A DNA stretch of 64,000 nt from JADKCL01 sp031424495 (GCA_031424495.1 JANPHP010000034.1:28804-92803), one strand, 5' to 3'. Shown: positions 42,790 through 51,631, numbered from the stretch's first letter. The notes: a model not told the origin generated them from the sequence alone. Translations and numbers: made by a program.

Positions 42790-43330
42790 GGGCTGAGGGA
42801 TGATTTATGATTGTCTCAATCCACTCAAAAAGAAAGGCGAGCTTCACAGCTCGCCTTTCAAATTCCTATACAAGTCCTACCTCATCAAACAGAATTGAGC
42901 ATAATTTGATCAGAATTTGATCAGAATTTACAGAATTCGCAGAATCGAGCATGGTGTCGAATTCTGCGCATAATTTATAGAATTCAAAGAATCGAGCGTG
43001 GGGTTGAATTCTGGATGATTAATAGGTTGCATGTTGCAGCCCTAAGCAACTCCAAGAAGCAAGAAAGGCGAGCTTTGCGGCTCGCCTTTCAAATTCCTAT
43101 TCCAAGTCCTACCTCATCACACAGAATTTGATCAGAATTTTCAGAATTCGCAGAATCGAGCATCGTGTTGAATTTTGGGTGGTGACGGGCTGAGGGATGA
43201 TTTATGATTGTCTCAATCCACTCAAAAAGAAAGGCGAGCTTTGCGGCTCGCCTTTCAAATTCCTATTCCAAGTCCTACGTCATCACCCAGAATTCAACAC
43301 GCTAAGTGATTCGGTAAATTCTGCAAATTC
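42790..43330. repeat. Tandem intergenic repeat with three copies of a hairpin
   Basis: The 574-base gap 42763-43336 is built of repeated blocks. Hairpin aaaggcgagc...gctcgccttt occurs three times (42833-42858, 43064-43089, 43230-43255), each followed by 'caaattcctat..caagtcctac.tcatca'. The leading block gggctgaggg..ctcaatccactc is present before copies 1 (42790) and 3 (43187). Runs of cagaattc words separate the copies. The third hairpin could terminate the convergent T9SS gene. Confidence 0.85.
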
Positions 43331-43336
43331 TGCTCC

Positions 43337-44719
43337 TTAGAGGACGATGATCTTTTGGGTGGTTGCGCGGCCTTGGGCATCGCGCAGCTCGACAAAGTAC
43401 ATGCCCGACTGCATGCCTTCGCGGCTGATCTCGGTGCGGTTGGTGGTGAGACCCTTGCGATCGAGCACGACCTGGCCAGTCACGCTGATGACGCTGATGT
43501 CATAGGTGCTACACTCCCAGCAATTTACTTCGATCACGGTAGAGGTGCTGAAGGGGTTGGGGTAAACCGAGAAGCTGGAAGCAGTTGCAACCGAGGTTCC
43601 GACGACGACAGTACAAGCATTGTAATCCCAGATCGGGAGGATAGTGTCGGTGAGCTGACCGGTGATGTTGAGCACGCGGTTGAAGCCACTGATACCGTTG
43701 CTAGCGCCGCAGCCGAGGGCGAGGAAATTGGCCGTCTCGCCGTCTGGATCGCCTTGGTTGCCGTTGTAAAATTTGAATTGGTATTCGCTAGGAACGATGC
43801 TTTGTGTGATCTCATAGACGAAATCGCTGTTGGCGTCGGTCATGAGCAGGGTGTCCTTGACCCAAGCTGGGTTTTGGAATGAGCCAGCCACAAAGAGGCC
43901 ATTGACGTTCACGATTTCATTGCTCATGTTCACGCGGAAGGTCACGTTGATTGCAGGAAGCGGGGCAACGCAAGCAGCTGCGCAAGATGCAAAGCAGTGA
44001 ACTGGGATCACTTGTGGGCCTGGGCCTGCGACGATGACTTCACGGTTGTTGTTGACAGCGCAGCCGCTAGGCACGCTCTCGTCGGTACCCCAAGCGGCGC
44101 CATTCAAGTATTTGTAGGCATAGGTACCTTCTGGCAGACGCACGGTGAGGGTATAGATGCTGTCGTTGTTTGGATCGGAAAGCACGGTGGAACCGGGGGT
44201 CCAGTCGCTCCAACCTGCGCCGGGAACGTCGCCTTGGAAGTCACCTGCTACAGACACAGTTGGGGCGATCGTGCGATAACGCATGTCGACTTGGAAGGTC
44301 ACGTCGACGGTGTCGACGACAGTTGGGCAAGCGGCACACTGACCGAAGCATACCACAGGGATTGTTGTGGCTCCAGAAACCGTGAGACCACGGTTGCCAT
44401 TCACTTGGCAAATGCCAGGTACGCCTTCGTCGGTGCCCCATGCAGCGCCATTGAGAAACTTGTACTCGTAGGTACCTGCAGGCAACTGCACTGTGATGTC
44501 ATACACGCCGTCTGAATTGGCGTCGGTGAGGATCGTCGAGCCTGGAGTCCAGTCCGAAGGGAAACCAGCGGCTGCTTGGAAGCTACCAGCAACCGACACA
44601 GTGTCGTCCACGACTGCCACTTGGCTCATGTCCACCTGAAAGGTGACGGCAAAGTTCTGCGCCATGGCAGACAATGTCGCAACCAGCAAAAGGCAAAGTG
44701 TAAGGTAAATTTTTCTCAT
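43337..44719 (-). CDS. T9SS-exported protein with three CBM-like repeats
   Basis: 460 residues from ATG 44719 with a signal peptide ending SAMAQ. Three homologous ~115-residue repeats follow, each with VTFQVDM- or VTFRVNM-type openings, a G-x-F strand, WTPGS...LTDANSDGVYDITV and YEYKFLNGAAWGTDE. This resembles starch-binding/AMPK-type beta-sandwich (E-set/CBM20-48-like) domains. The last ~80 residues (FSVYPNPFSTSTVIEVN ... GMYFVELRDAQGRATTQKIIVL) are a type A T9SS sorting domain. It is probably a secreted or surface glycan-binding protein. Confidence 0.85.
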   Translation of the reverse strand: MRKIYLTLCLLLVATLSAMAQNFAVTFQVDMSQVAVVDDTVSVAGSFQAAAGFPSDWTPGSTILTDANSDGVYDITVQLPAGTYEYKFLNGAAWGTDEGVPGICQVNGNRGLTVSGATTIPVVCFGQCAACPTVVDTVDVTFQVDMRYRTIAPTVSVAGDFQGDVPGAGWSDWTPGSTVLSDPNNDSIYTLTVRLPEGTYAYKYLNGAAWGTDESVPSGCAVNNNREVIVAGPGPQVIPVHCFASCAAACVAPLPAINVTFRVNMSNEIVNVNGLFVAGSFQNPAWVKDTLLMTDANSDFVYEITQSIVPSEYQFKFYNGNQGDPDGETANFLALGCGASNGISGFNRVLNITGQLTDTILPIWDYNACTVVVGTSVATASSFSVYPNPFSTSTVIEVNCWECSTYDISVISVTGQVVLDRKGLTTNRTEISREGMQSGMYFVELRDAQGRATTQKIIVL

Positions 44720-44939
44720 AACCTGTATTTGATTCAAATTGAAACGATACAATGCAAAGTGTGTATATGACACTAAGTTAAGTACAAATAACCATTTCAC
44801 ATGCAAAAAAAATTTGACCAGCCTACAATTGCCCTAAAATCAATCTTGTCCTCATGGCTGTACAGGAAAAATATTGCCGATCGCTCTGAATTGTTTAGCA
44901 TTGTGCCATCGCATTTTCAGTACACATGAGGCTGCAACT

Positions 44940-45659
44940 ATGAAAACCTTCCAAAGCGATTTGTCAGGAAACCCATTCCCCCTTGCGGATAAGATTGCGG
45001 GTAAAGACCTACAAAAATCCATCTTTGAATTCATCCAGCGTAGCCATCCAGGATTTTCAGAGGAATCCTTTCTGGGTTTCGGCGAGCTCAATTTGCTCAG
45101 AAAACAATACGTTGCCGACTTTTTGGAGCATGAAGAGCTGGATCTCTCGGGCTTGCAGCAAACGGTTGTCAATGCGCTCAACCGCGATGCACTGCTCTCC
45201 AACGAGCTGGAAAATGAAGGCGGCGATCCCTTGACGACTGGGCAAATGTTGGCTGACAAAGTGGCCTCATTTGGTGGCAGTTGGCGCTTCATCATCTCAT
45301 TTGGCATTTTTATCTTGATATGGATTGTGCTCAATGTCGTCTTGCTCATGCAGAAGGCTTTTGATCCGTATCCTTTCATTTTGCTCAATCTCATTCTGTC
45401 TTGCATCGCATCCTTGCAAGCGCCCGTGATCATGATGAGTCAAAACCGCCAAGAGGACAAGGACCGTGAGCGGTCGCGCAAAGACTATATGATCAACCTC
45501 AAAAGCGAACTCGAAATCCGTATTCTCCATGAAAAAATAGACCACCTGATCTTGCACCAACAGCGACAACTCATCGAGATTCAAAAAATGCAGGTCGATA
45601 TGATGAATGAAATTTTGGCAAAAATGGATCGGCAAGAAAGTGATCCTGCAGAAGCTTGA
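44940..45659 (+). CDS. DUF1003 membrane protein
   Basis: 239 residues from ATG 44940. Two central hydrophobic helices (FIISFGIFILIWIVLNVVLL and PYPFILLNLILSCIASLQAPVI) and the signature SQNRQEDKDRERSRKDYMINLKSE identify DUF1003. The C-terminal tail is a charged coiled coil (HEKIDHLILHQQRQLIEIQKMQ). Function unknown; such proteins sit in the inner membrane. Confidence 0.88.
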   Translation: MKTFQSDLSGNPFPLADKIAGKDLQKSIFEFIQRSHPGFSEESFLGFGELNLLRKQYVADFLEHEELDLSGLQQTVVNALNRDALLSNELENEGGDPLTTGQMLADKVASFGGSWRFIISFGIFILIWIVLNVVLLMQKAFDPYPFILLNLILSCIASLQAPVIMMSQNRQEDKDRERSRKDYMINLKSELEIRILHEKIDHLILHQQRQLIEIQKMQVDMMNEILAKMDRQESDPAEA

Positions 45660-45738
45660 ACCTTGTAAATTAGGGCAATGTGTCGCTTGTCGACGTGGGA
45701 TGTTTTCCCGCATCCATAAAAATTCTGAAATTCAGGCC

Positions 45739-46995
45739 ATGAAGTGGAAAATGCTAATGCTTGCCTTGGTCATAGTGACCGGCGCCCAAGCCCAAACACC
45801 TTACAAGACTTTGTTTTTGGGCAATAGCTATACTTATGTGAACGACTTGCCCGCCATCGTGCAAAGCCTCACTTGGGCGGGTGGCGACACACTCACCCGC
45901 GACATGTATGCGCCAGGAGGCTATACCCTGCAGGGCCACAGTACCAATGCCAATTCATTGAGCAGAATCAGGTCGGATGCGTGGGACTTTGTCGTGCTGC
46001 AAGAGCAGAGCCAACTCCCCTCATTTCCACAGAGTCAGGTTCAGCAAGATGTCTATCCCTATGCCACACAACTCAATGACAGCATCAAAGCGAATGACAG
46101 CTGCACCGTCACGGTGTTTTACATGACTTGGGGCCGCAAACATGGCGACGCCAGCAACTGTGGCTTTTGGCCGCCGGTCTGCACCTATGCCGGCATGCAA
46201 GCCGAGCTGCGCCGCAGCTACCTGAACATGGCCAATCAAAACAATGCCTTGCTTGCGCCATGTGGCAGCGCTTGGTGGGAATCGATCAAACGCGACAGCA
46301 CCCTCGAGCTCTATGACGGCGACCAAAGTCATCCTGCCTATACCGGAAGCTACCTCAATGGTTGCGTCTTCTATGCCACGATGTACCGCCGCAGCCCAGT
46401 GGGCCTCAATTTCTACGGTAGCCTCGACTCGACAACAGCGCGATTTTTGCAACAGGTCGCACACGATGTGGTCTTTGACAGCCTCGTGCAGTGGCGCGTG
46501 GGCCTCGACGACGTCGCCGCAGATTGGACGTGGGTCAGCGATTTCCAAGGCAATACCAACTTTAGCAATACTTCGGTGAATGCCACGAGCTATCAATGGA
46601 CATTTGGAGACGGCGGCACTTCCACGCAGGCAAATCCCTTGCATCAGTATGGCAGCCCCGGCCTATTTCCGGTGACGCTGATCGCAACCGATGGCTGCAC
46701 CACCGACACGCTCACGGATACCGTCGAGATCATCTTGGTGGGCCTCAAGGACCCGCTTGCTGCCGACCTCCACATTTCGCCGAATCCCAGCGAGGGTATT
46801 TTTGCGATTGCCGGCGCCTTGGATGCAGATGGCATGCTGCAAGTCACCGACTTGCAAGGCCGCACCGTGTTCCAGACAGTCGTCACAGCCTCGGCCGGCA
46901 GATTTGCCACGACCGTGGACCTGCGCGGCCTTGCGCGGGGCACCTATCTGCTGCGCATCGACGGTGCACGGGCACAGCGGCTGCTCATTCATTGA
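45739..46995 (+). CDS. T9SS-exported SGNH-type hydrolase with PKD domain
   Basis: 418 residues from ATG 45739 with a signal peptide ending GAQAQ. An SGNH-hydrolase-like domain (about 20-270) has LFLGNSYTYVNDLP with a nucleophile-type Ser and a DGDQSHPAYTGSYL block carrying the Asp-x-x-His dyad. A PKD domain (about 280-335) follows (SYQWTFGDGGTSTQANPLHQY). The C-terminus (ADLHISPNPSEGIFAI ... GTYLLRIDGARAQRLLIH) is a T9SS sorting domain. It is probably a secreted esterase acting on polysaccharide or peptide esters. Confidence 0.82.
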   Translation: MKWKMLMLALVIVTGAQAQTPYKTLFLGNSYTYVNDLPAIVQSLTWAGGDTLTRDMYAPGGYTLQGHSTNANSLSRIRSDAWDFVVLQEQSQLPSFPQSQVQQDVYPYATQLNDSIKANDSCTVTVFYMTWGRKHGDASNCGFWPPVCTYAGMQAELRRSYLNMANQNNALLAPCGSAWWESIKRDSTLELYDGDQSHPAYTGSYLNGCVFYATMYRRSPVGLNFYGSLDSTTARFLQQVAHDVVFDSLVQWRVGLDDVAADWTWVSDFQGNTNFSNTSVNATSYQWTFGDGGTSTQANPLHQYGSPGLFPVTLIATDGCTTDTLTDTVEIILVGLKDPLAADLHISPNPSEGIFAIAGALDADGMLQVTDLQGRTVFQTVVTASAGRFATTVDLRGLARGTYLLRIDGARAQRLLIH

Positions 46996-47078
46996 CCTCG
47001 GCTTGGACAATTTCCCATGTATGCTTGCACAAGTCATGCAGCTGATGGATATTGTCTCGCATTCACCAAAATCACGAA

Positions 47079-47651
47079 ATGGCTAAGCCCCCCAAGACAC
47101 CTGCTGAGCGCTTCCTCACGCACTTGCATAAAATTTTTCAGGTCGAACCCGAATTTTTCCCAATGCAGCAGGGTGATTCGTCGCTGCCTGCTGTGACGGC
47201 CTTGGTTTACCATGACGTTCCAGAGCCAGGGTTCATGACCGGGATCACCTATGGGCTTTCGCTCGCCAACCATCCCGATTGGAAATTTGGGCGGCCAGAG
47301 TTGTGCATCACAGTGGAGTCAGGAGAGCCTGCATGGGCGACCGTCGCAGCCTTTGTCGCCAATGCCATGCGTGGTGATTGCCCATTTACCTACGGCTCGA
47401 CCATCAATTTTCATGAAAAGATTCATGAGCAATCTGAAATGTCGGCCTTCTTTGTGTTTGCGCCAAGCATTTTGGAGCGCGACCAATATTCCGACATCGA
47501 GATCGGCGCGCCCTACAAGATCAATATTGCAGGCCTGTATCCGATTTACGAATCCGAGATCGACCAGATAGCCCTCTTGGGGCTCAAGGACTTCTGGCAC
47601 CACGACAATTTTGATCCTTTTGATGTGCGCCGCAAACCCGTCGGCAGCTGA
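47079..47651 (+). CDS. Suppressor-of-fused (SUFU)-domain protein
   Basis: 190 residues from ATG 47079; a TTG at 47052 is less likely. SUFU-like core: TGITYGLSLANHPDWKFGRPELCIT, AFVANAMRGDCPFTYGSTINF, SAFFVFAPS. In bacteria this fold is best known as a contact-dependent-toxin immunity or ligand-binding domain. No toxin is encoded nearby. It shares orientation with the GNAT gene 16 bases downstream. Confidence 0.85.
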   Translation: MAKPPKTPAERFLTHLHKIFQVEPEFFPMQQGDSSLPAVTALVYHDVPEPGFMTGITYGLSLANHPDWKFGRPELCITVESGEPAWATVAAFVANAMRGDCPFTYGSTINFHEKIHEQSEMSAFFVFAPSILERDQYSDIEIGAPYKINIAGLYPIYESEIDQIALLGLKDFWHHDNFDPFDVRRKPVGS

Positions 47652-47667
47652 TTGGCCCCCCACAGAC

Positions 47668-48189
47668 ATGCCCATCACCTATCGCCGCCTTTTGCCCGCC
47701 GACATTCCGCAGTACCGCGCGGTGCGCTTGGAATGCTTGCGCGAGCATCCTCACAATTTTGGGGCGAGTTATGCGTCGCAAGCGCAGTTACCCAAGCTTT
47801 GGATGGAGACGCAGATCGAGTCGGGCAGCGAGGAGGCATTTGCTTACGGAGCGTTTGACGGGGAAAAATTGATCGGGATTTGTGGACTCAACCGTGATCA
47901 GATAGAGGGTCGCCGCCATGTTGCGAGCGTGGTGCAGATGTATGTGCAGGCAGCCTATACTGGCCAAGGCATCGGTCAGGCTCTCCTGCAAGCCCTCATG
48001 GATGCGGCTTGGCAGATCCCAGGGCTAGAGCAACTCGTGCTCGATGTGGTCACGAGCAGCCAAAGTGCAATCTATTTGTATGGCAAGCTCGGCTTTGAGC
48101 AATATGGCTTTCACAAGGATTATTTGAAGGTTGGGGACTATTACCAAGATGCTTTGATGATGGTGCGTTTTCGGGGGAATGAAGAATAA
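47668..48189 (+). CDS. GNAT-family N-acetyltransferase
   Basis: 173 residues from ATG 47668. It has the GNAT fold with the acetyl-CoA loop MYVQAAYTGQGIGQALLQAL (the Q/RxxGxG/A motif is QGIGQA) and the late SSQSAIYLYGKLGFEQYGF. Substrate not predictable. It lies in a run of plus-strand genes from SUFU to EamA. Confidence 0.92.
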   Translation: MPITYRRLLPADIPQYRAVRLECLREHPHNFGASYASQAQLPKLWMETQIESGSEEAFAYGAFDGEKLIGICGLNRDQIEGRRHVASVVQMYVQAAYTGQGIGQALLQALMDAAWQIPGLEQLVLDVVTSSQSAIYLYGKLGFEQYGFHKDYLKVGDYYQDALMMVRFRGNEE

Positions 48190-48322
48190 TAAAGCAGGCC
48201 CGTGTGTAAGCCGATGACAGCTGCATCGCCAACGCAGAAAAGGTCGCAACGGACAACACCACAAAGGCCACAGACTCGATCGCAGGCTCGCCATTCCGCA
48301 AAATTTCCTCACCTTTGCGGCC

Positions 48323-48784
48323 ATGTCGAATTCTGGGCTTTCCATTCACTCCGATGAGCATTATATGCGGCAGGCAATTGCGCAGGCCGAGCAGGCTTTT
48401 GCCGAGGACGAGGTACCCATCGGGGCCATCGTCGTCTGCAACAACCGCATCATCGGGCGCGGCTACAACCAAGTCGAGCGCTTGCACGACGCCACGGCCC
48501 ACGCCGAGATGCTCGCCATCACGGCCGCCAGCGAATTTCTGGGCAGCAAATACCTCGAGGGCTGTACGCTGTATGTGACCATCGAGCCTTGCCCCATGTG
48601 CGCGGGCGCGCTCCGGTGGGTGCAGCTCGAGCGCGTCGTGTATGGCGCGGGCGAAAGCAAATTTGGCTACACGCGCTTCGGTCCAGAGATGCTGCATCCC
48701 AAGACCGAAGTGATCCACGGCATCTTGGAGCAGGAATGCCGCCAACTGATGCGCACATTTTTTCAAAACAAGCGCAATTCATGA
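48323..48784 (+). CDS. tadA: tRNA adenosine-34 deaminase TadA
   Basis: 153 residues from ATG 48323. Cytidine-deaminase-fold zinc site with HAE (60-62, catalytic Glu62) and PCPMC (Cys90, Cys93). The CxN-type substrate loops GRGYNQVERLHDATAHAEM match TadA. It converts A34 of tRNA-Arg(ACG) to inosine. Its stop overlaps the EamA start (ATGA). Confidence 0.95.
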   Translation: MSNSGLSIHSDEHYMRQAIAQAEQAFAEDEVPIGAIVVCNNRIIGRGYNQVERLHDATAHAEMLAITAASEFLGSKYLEGCTLYVTIEPCPMCAGALRWVQLERVVYGAGESKFGYTRFGPEMLHPKTEVIHGILEQECRQLMRTFFQNKRNS

Positions 48785-49674
48785 ACGCCATTCCCGCCAG
48801 ACCTAGCGCCCTTGCTTGGTTTCTGCTGATATTTTTGGCCGTCCTCTGGGGCAGCTCCTTCATCTTGATGCTCCGCGGATTGGAGGGCGGCTTCAATGCC
48901 CTCGAACTCGCAGCGATCCGCATGGGGGTGGCGGCGGTTTGCCTGTCGCCCTTCCTCATCAAATATGCCCGCACGATCACCCTGCGTGATTGGGGTTTGC
49001 TCGCTGCGATCGGCTTGCTCGGCAATGCCATCCCCGCCTACCTCTTCGCGCAGTCCGAGACCCAACTGCCCACCGCCGTTGTCGGGGTGCTCAACTCCCT
49101 GTCGCCGATTTTTACCTTGATCATCGGGTTCCTCTTTTTCCAGATGCGCACCCCCCTCAAGAACGGCATCGGCGTCATGCTGGGCTTCACAGGCGCGACC
49201 ATCCTCGCGCTCGCAGGCAGCAAACCCACCGAAGTCGGCACCAACCTCAACTTCTCGCTGCTCGTCGTCGCCGCCACCTTGTGTTATGGCATCAGCACCA
49301 ACCTGATCAAGAACTACTTTGCCGGCCGCAATCCGCTCATGATCGCGACCATCGCGCTCTCCACCGTCGGCTGGCCCGCGCTGCTCTTTCTGTTCATCGG
49401 GACAGACTTCATGACCAAAGTCCAAACCAATCCCGCCGCACCGATGGGCTTGTTTTACATCATCATCCTCGGCGCGCTGGGCACAGCCTTCGGCGTCGCA
49501 CTCTTCAACAAACTCTTGCAGATCAGCTCGATTATCTTCGCCACCTCAGTCACTTACCTCATCCCGATCGTCGCGGTGGTATGGGGGATTTTTTTGGAGG
49601 AAGCCCTGACGGAGTGGCATGGGCTGGGGTTTTTGGTGATCTTGGCGGGGGTTTGGTTGGCTAATCGGAAGTGA
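48781..49674 (+). CDS. EamA-family (DMT) transporter
   Basis: 297 residues starting ATG 48781, overlapping the tadA stop by four bases. About ten hydrophobic helices in two EamA repeats; the first opens FLLIFLAVLWGSSFILM and the motif PLKNGIGVMLGFTGATILAL ends the first half. Predicted inner-membrane metabolite exporter; substrate unknown. Confidence 0.92.
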   Translation: MNAIPARPSALAWFLLIFLAVLWGSSFILMLRGLEGGFNALELAAIRMGVAAVCLSPFLIKYARTITLRDWGLLAAIGLLGNAIPAYLFAQSETQLPTAVVGVLNSLSPIFTLIIGFLFFQMRTPLKNGIGVMLGFTGATILALAGSKPTEVGTNLNFSLLVVAATLCYGISTNLIKNYFAGRNPLMIATIALSTVGWPALLFLFIGTDFMTKVQTNPAAPMGLFYIIILGALGTAFGVALFNKLLQISSIIFATSVTYLIPIVAVVWGIFLEEALTEWHGLGFLVILAGVWLANRK

Positions 49675-49800
49675 GGGGGGCCTCGGCTACTCCAATCGAC
49701 AATGCCTACGGAAGATTCAGCTAGGGAAGATTCAGCAATCTTGAAGCGAGTCAAACGCAAATCGACGATTTGCGTTATTCTTCCTTAAGAGTAAGCATTC

Positions 49801-50034
49801 ATGGCATACGACCTTCAATCTGAAAGGGAACTACTTGCAAAACGAATCTTGCTGATCGAAGACGTAAGGGTTTTGCATAAAATCCAGCTTTTTGTGGATC
49901 GAGAACTCCAAGTATTGGAGGAAGGGATTTCGATAGAGCAGTACAATGCTGAAATCGATCAAGCGGTTTGGGACATGAAAAATGGACTTGGCGTGTCACA
50001 TGAAGACCTGAAACGCGAAATAGAAAATTGGTGA
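49801..50034 (+). CDS. Small antitoxin-like protein, orphan
   Basis: 77 residues from ATG 49801. Helical and charged (LQSERELLAKRILLIEDVRVLHKIQ; ISIEQYNAEIDQAVWDMKNGLGVSHEDL), with the size and composition of the antitoxin at 50142 and the one at 60002. No toxin gene directly follows it. It may be a TA remnant or an unpaired antitoxin. Confidence 0.6.
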   Translation: MAYDLQSERELLAKRILLIEDVRVLHKIQLFVDRELQVLEEGISIEQYNAEIDQAVWDMKNGLGVSHEDLKREIENW

Positions 50035-50141
50035 GCGAAGGAAAACCCAAGGACACTACCGCAGCCCGACTATCAAAGCAGTCGCGTTCATGAACCACAA
50101 AACCCATTGACTCTGGCCTAAATTTTCTGCATATTTGGAAT

Positions 50142-50366
50142 ATGAAAGTCATAGAAGCTGATTTCGTGCTGCAGAAAAATGAGACCGCACAACTGATTCT
50201 TGCGATGCACGACCGCGAGTTGCTTGCAAGAGTCCGTGCAATCCTGATGACTCCTGAACCCATCTCCCAAGCTGACCTCGATGCCATAGACAAGAGCATC
50301 GCCGCCTGCAATGCGGGAGCAGGGACACCTTTGGAAGAATACCTCAAAGAGCTCGATGCGCTGTGA
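50142..50366 (+). CDS. Antitoxin of a RelE/ParE-type pair
   Basis: 74 residues from ATG 50142 (MKVIEADFVLQKNETAQ). Acidic and helical, with a C-terminal NAGAGTPLEEYLKELDAL tail of the kind that wraps a RelE/ParE toxin. Its TGA overlaps the toxin's GTG start (GTGA), indicating translational coupling. Confidence 0.8.
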   Translation: MKVIEADFVLQKNETAQLILAMHDRELLARVRAILMTPEPISQADLDAIDKSIAACNAGAGTPLEEYLKELDAL

Positions 50367-50641
50367 TTTACAAAGTGATCGTGTCTCCTTCGGCCATGGT
50401 CGAATTTCGAGAGATTCATGCCTACGTAAAGCAACGATTCGGCAAGTCTTCATCGGAGCGGCTGAAACGTTCCTATAAACTGTTCCTCAAAGCGCTTACG
50501 AAACATCCCCTCCAATACGAAGAGGTTCCAGAACGAATAGGGGTACGGAAATGTGCCGCCATGGCTCCGACACTGGTCTATTACAAAGTGGATGGCAAGG
50601 TTGTGACCGTTCTCAGAATTCAAGATGGTCGTCAGGGTTGA
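50363..50641 (+). CDS. RelE/ParE-family toxin
   Basis: 92 residues from GTG 50363. The fold markers are VIVSPSAMVEFREIHAYVKQRFG, the middle SSERLKRSYKLFLKALTKHPLQYEE and the C-terminal beta strands ..VYYKVDGKVVTVLRIQDGRQG. It could be a ribosome-dependent RNase (RelE) or gyrase poison (ParE); the sequence does not decide. Coupled to the antitoxin by a four-base overlap. Confidence 0.85.
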   Translation: MIYKVIVSPSAMVEFREIHAYVKQRFGKSSSERLKRSYKLFLKALTKHPLQYEEVPERIGVRKCAAMAPTLVYYKVDGKVVTVLRIQDGRQG

Positions 50642-50704
50642 CTAAGCTTTGGTGGAAATATCATCATCTCCTTAGTATTTGCGATTGGGGGACCGCTACC
50701 AACC

Positions 50705-50776
50705 GATGAAACCAGTCGCCTTCATGAACCACAATACCCACTGACATCTCCCCAAAATTTTCTCTATTTTTGAATC
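50705..50776 (+). promoter_or_regulatory. Duplicated upstream region shared by TA operon and Uma2 gene
   Basis: The 70 bases before Uma2 (cagtcgccttcatgaaccaca, ..., aaaattttctctatttttgaa) closely match those before the antitoxin at about 50085-50141 (cagtcgcgttcatgaaccac, ..., aaattttctgcatatttggaa). The copy here carries TATTTTTG, a TAnnTTTG -7 box. Probably a duplicated promoter. Confidence 0.6.
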
Positions 50777-51352
50777 ATGGGAAATCCAGAACCGATCGTC
50801 CAATACACGCCGGAGGAATACCTCAAACTGGAACATGCCGCCGCGTACAAAAATGAGTATTACAACGGCATGATCTTGCCGATGGAAAGCCATACTTTCA
50901 ATCAAAACATGGTCTCGATGGATTGCTACTTCGCAATCAATGCAGCGCTGAACCGTGCGGAATGGACGCCTGTTGGAAGCATCGTGAAAATCAGGATCGA
51001 CGAACCGATGACCTATTTCTATCCAGAAATGGCGGTCGTGAAAGGCAAGCCCCAACTCAAAGACAATAAATATTCCTATACCAACCCGACCCTTATCGTC
51101 GAGGTGCTTGCGGAATGGAGCGAAGCTTTTGACCGTGGCAAGAAATTTCACCGCTACAAGCTCATTCCGACGTTTCAAGAGTACGTTTTGGTTTCCAAAG
51201 ACGAGTACCAAGCCGAGGTCTTTTACAAGCTCAATGAGGCTGACTGGCAATACACTAGCTATGAGGGACTTGAAGCTGTGATGGAACTGCGCTCCCTCGG
51301 CATCCAAGTGAAGCTTTCGGAAATCTATCAACGTGTGGAATTTGAACTTTGA
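50777..51352 (+). CDS. Uma2-family (PD-(D/E)XK-like) protein, copy 1
   Basis: 191 residues from ATG 50777. Uma2/DUF820 fold: YTPEEYLKLEHAAAYKNEYYNGMIL, the TYFYPEMAVVKG strand (the usual catalytic Asp is Glu here) and NPTLIVEVLAEWSEAFDRGKKFHRYK. It ends MELRSLGIQVKLSEIYQRVEFEL, nearly the same as the second Uma2 at 53379. These proteins resemble Holliday-junction-type nucleases, but a role has not been settled. It stands 30 bases before the first CPxCG lipoprotein. Confidence 0.88.
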   Translation: MGNPEPIVQYTPEEYLKLEHAAAYKNEYYNGMILPMESHTFNQNMVSMDCYFAINAALNRAEWTPVGSIVKIRIDEPMTYFYPEMAVVKGKPQLKDNKYSYTNPTLIVEVLAEWSEAFDRGKKFHRYKLIPTFQEYVLVSKDEYQAEVFYKLNEADWQYTSYEGLEAVMELRSLGIQVKLSEIYQRVEFEL

Positions 51353-51382
51353 TGTGCCAGTAATACAAAAATCATTACCCCC

Positions 51383-51631
51383 ATGAAAATCTCATCCAAC
51401 CTCCTCCACGCCATCCTCATCGCCGCAACGGTCGCCGCGACCACTGCCTGCGATTCGCCAGCCACAGCCGCTGAAACCAAAACCGAGTCACCGATTCAGC
51501 CAGTGAAAGCAAAGGATACCCTCGCCACCAAAAAGGCAAGCCCAAGCGTGACTCCCCAAGATCCAGACACGGTCAAAGGGCCAACGCAGGTCCACGATCC
51601 GCGCAACTGCCCCGCCTGCGGCAAGGGCTGA
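51383..51631 (+). CDS. Candidate RiPP precursor lipoprotein 1 (CPACGKG)
   Basis: 82 residues from ATG 51383 (MKISSNLLHAILIA). Signal peptide ending ATTAC, so Cys23 may be lipidated. A Thr/Lys/Pro-rich, probably disordered spacer leads to the extreme C-terminus RNCPACGKG. The CPxCGxG ending is shared with the next two genes, and all three precede an MNIO (DUF692) gene. I infer that it is a substrate of that enzyme, with the two Cys as modification sites. A simple Cys-pair metal-binding lipoprotein is the alternative. Confidence 0.8.
   Translation: MKISSNLLHAILIAATVAATTACDSPATAAETKTESPIQPVKAKDTLATKKASPSVTPQDPDTVKGPTQVHDPRNCPACGKG

Noticed and set aside
42790..43330. Possible CRISPR array
   Set aside because: Only three copies, unequal spacing (231 and 166 bases) and no cas genes; the units are terminator-like hairpins.
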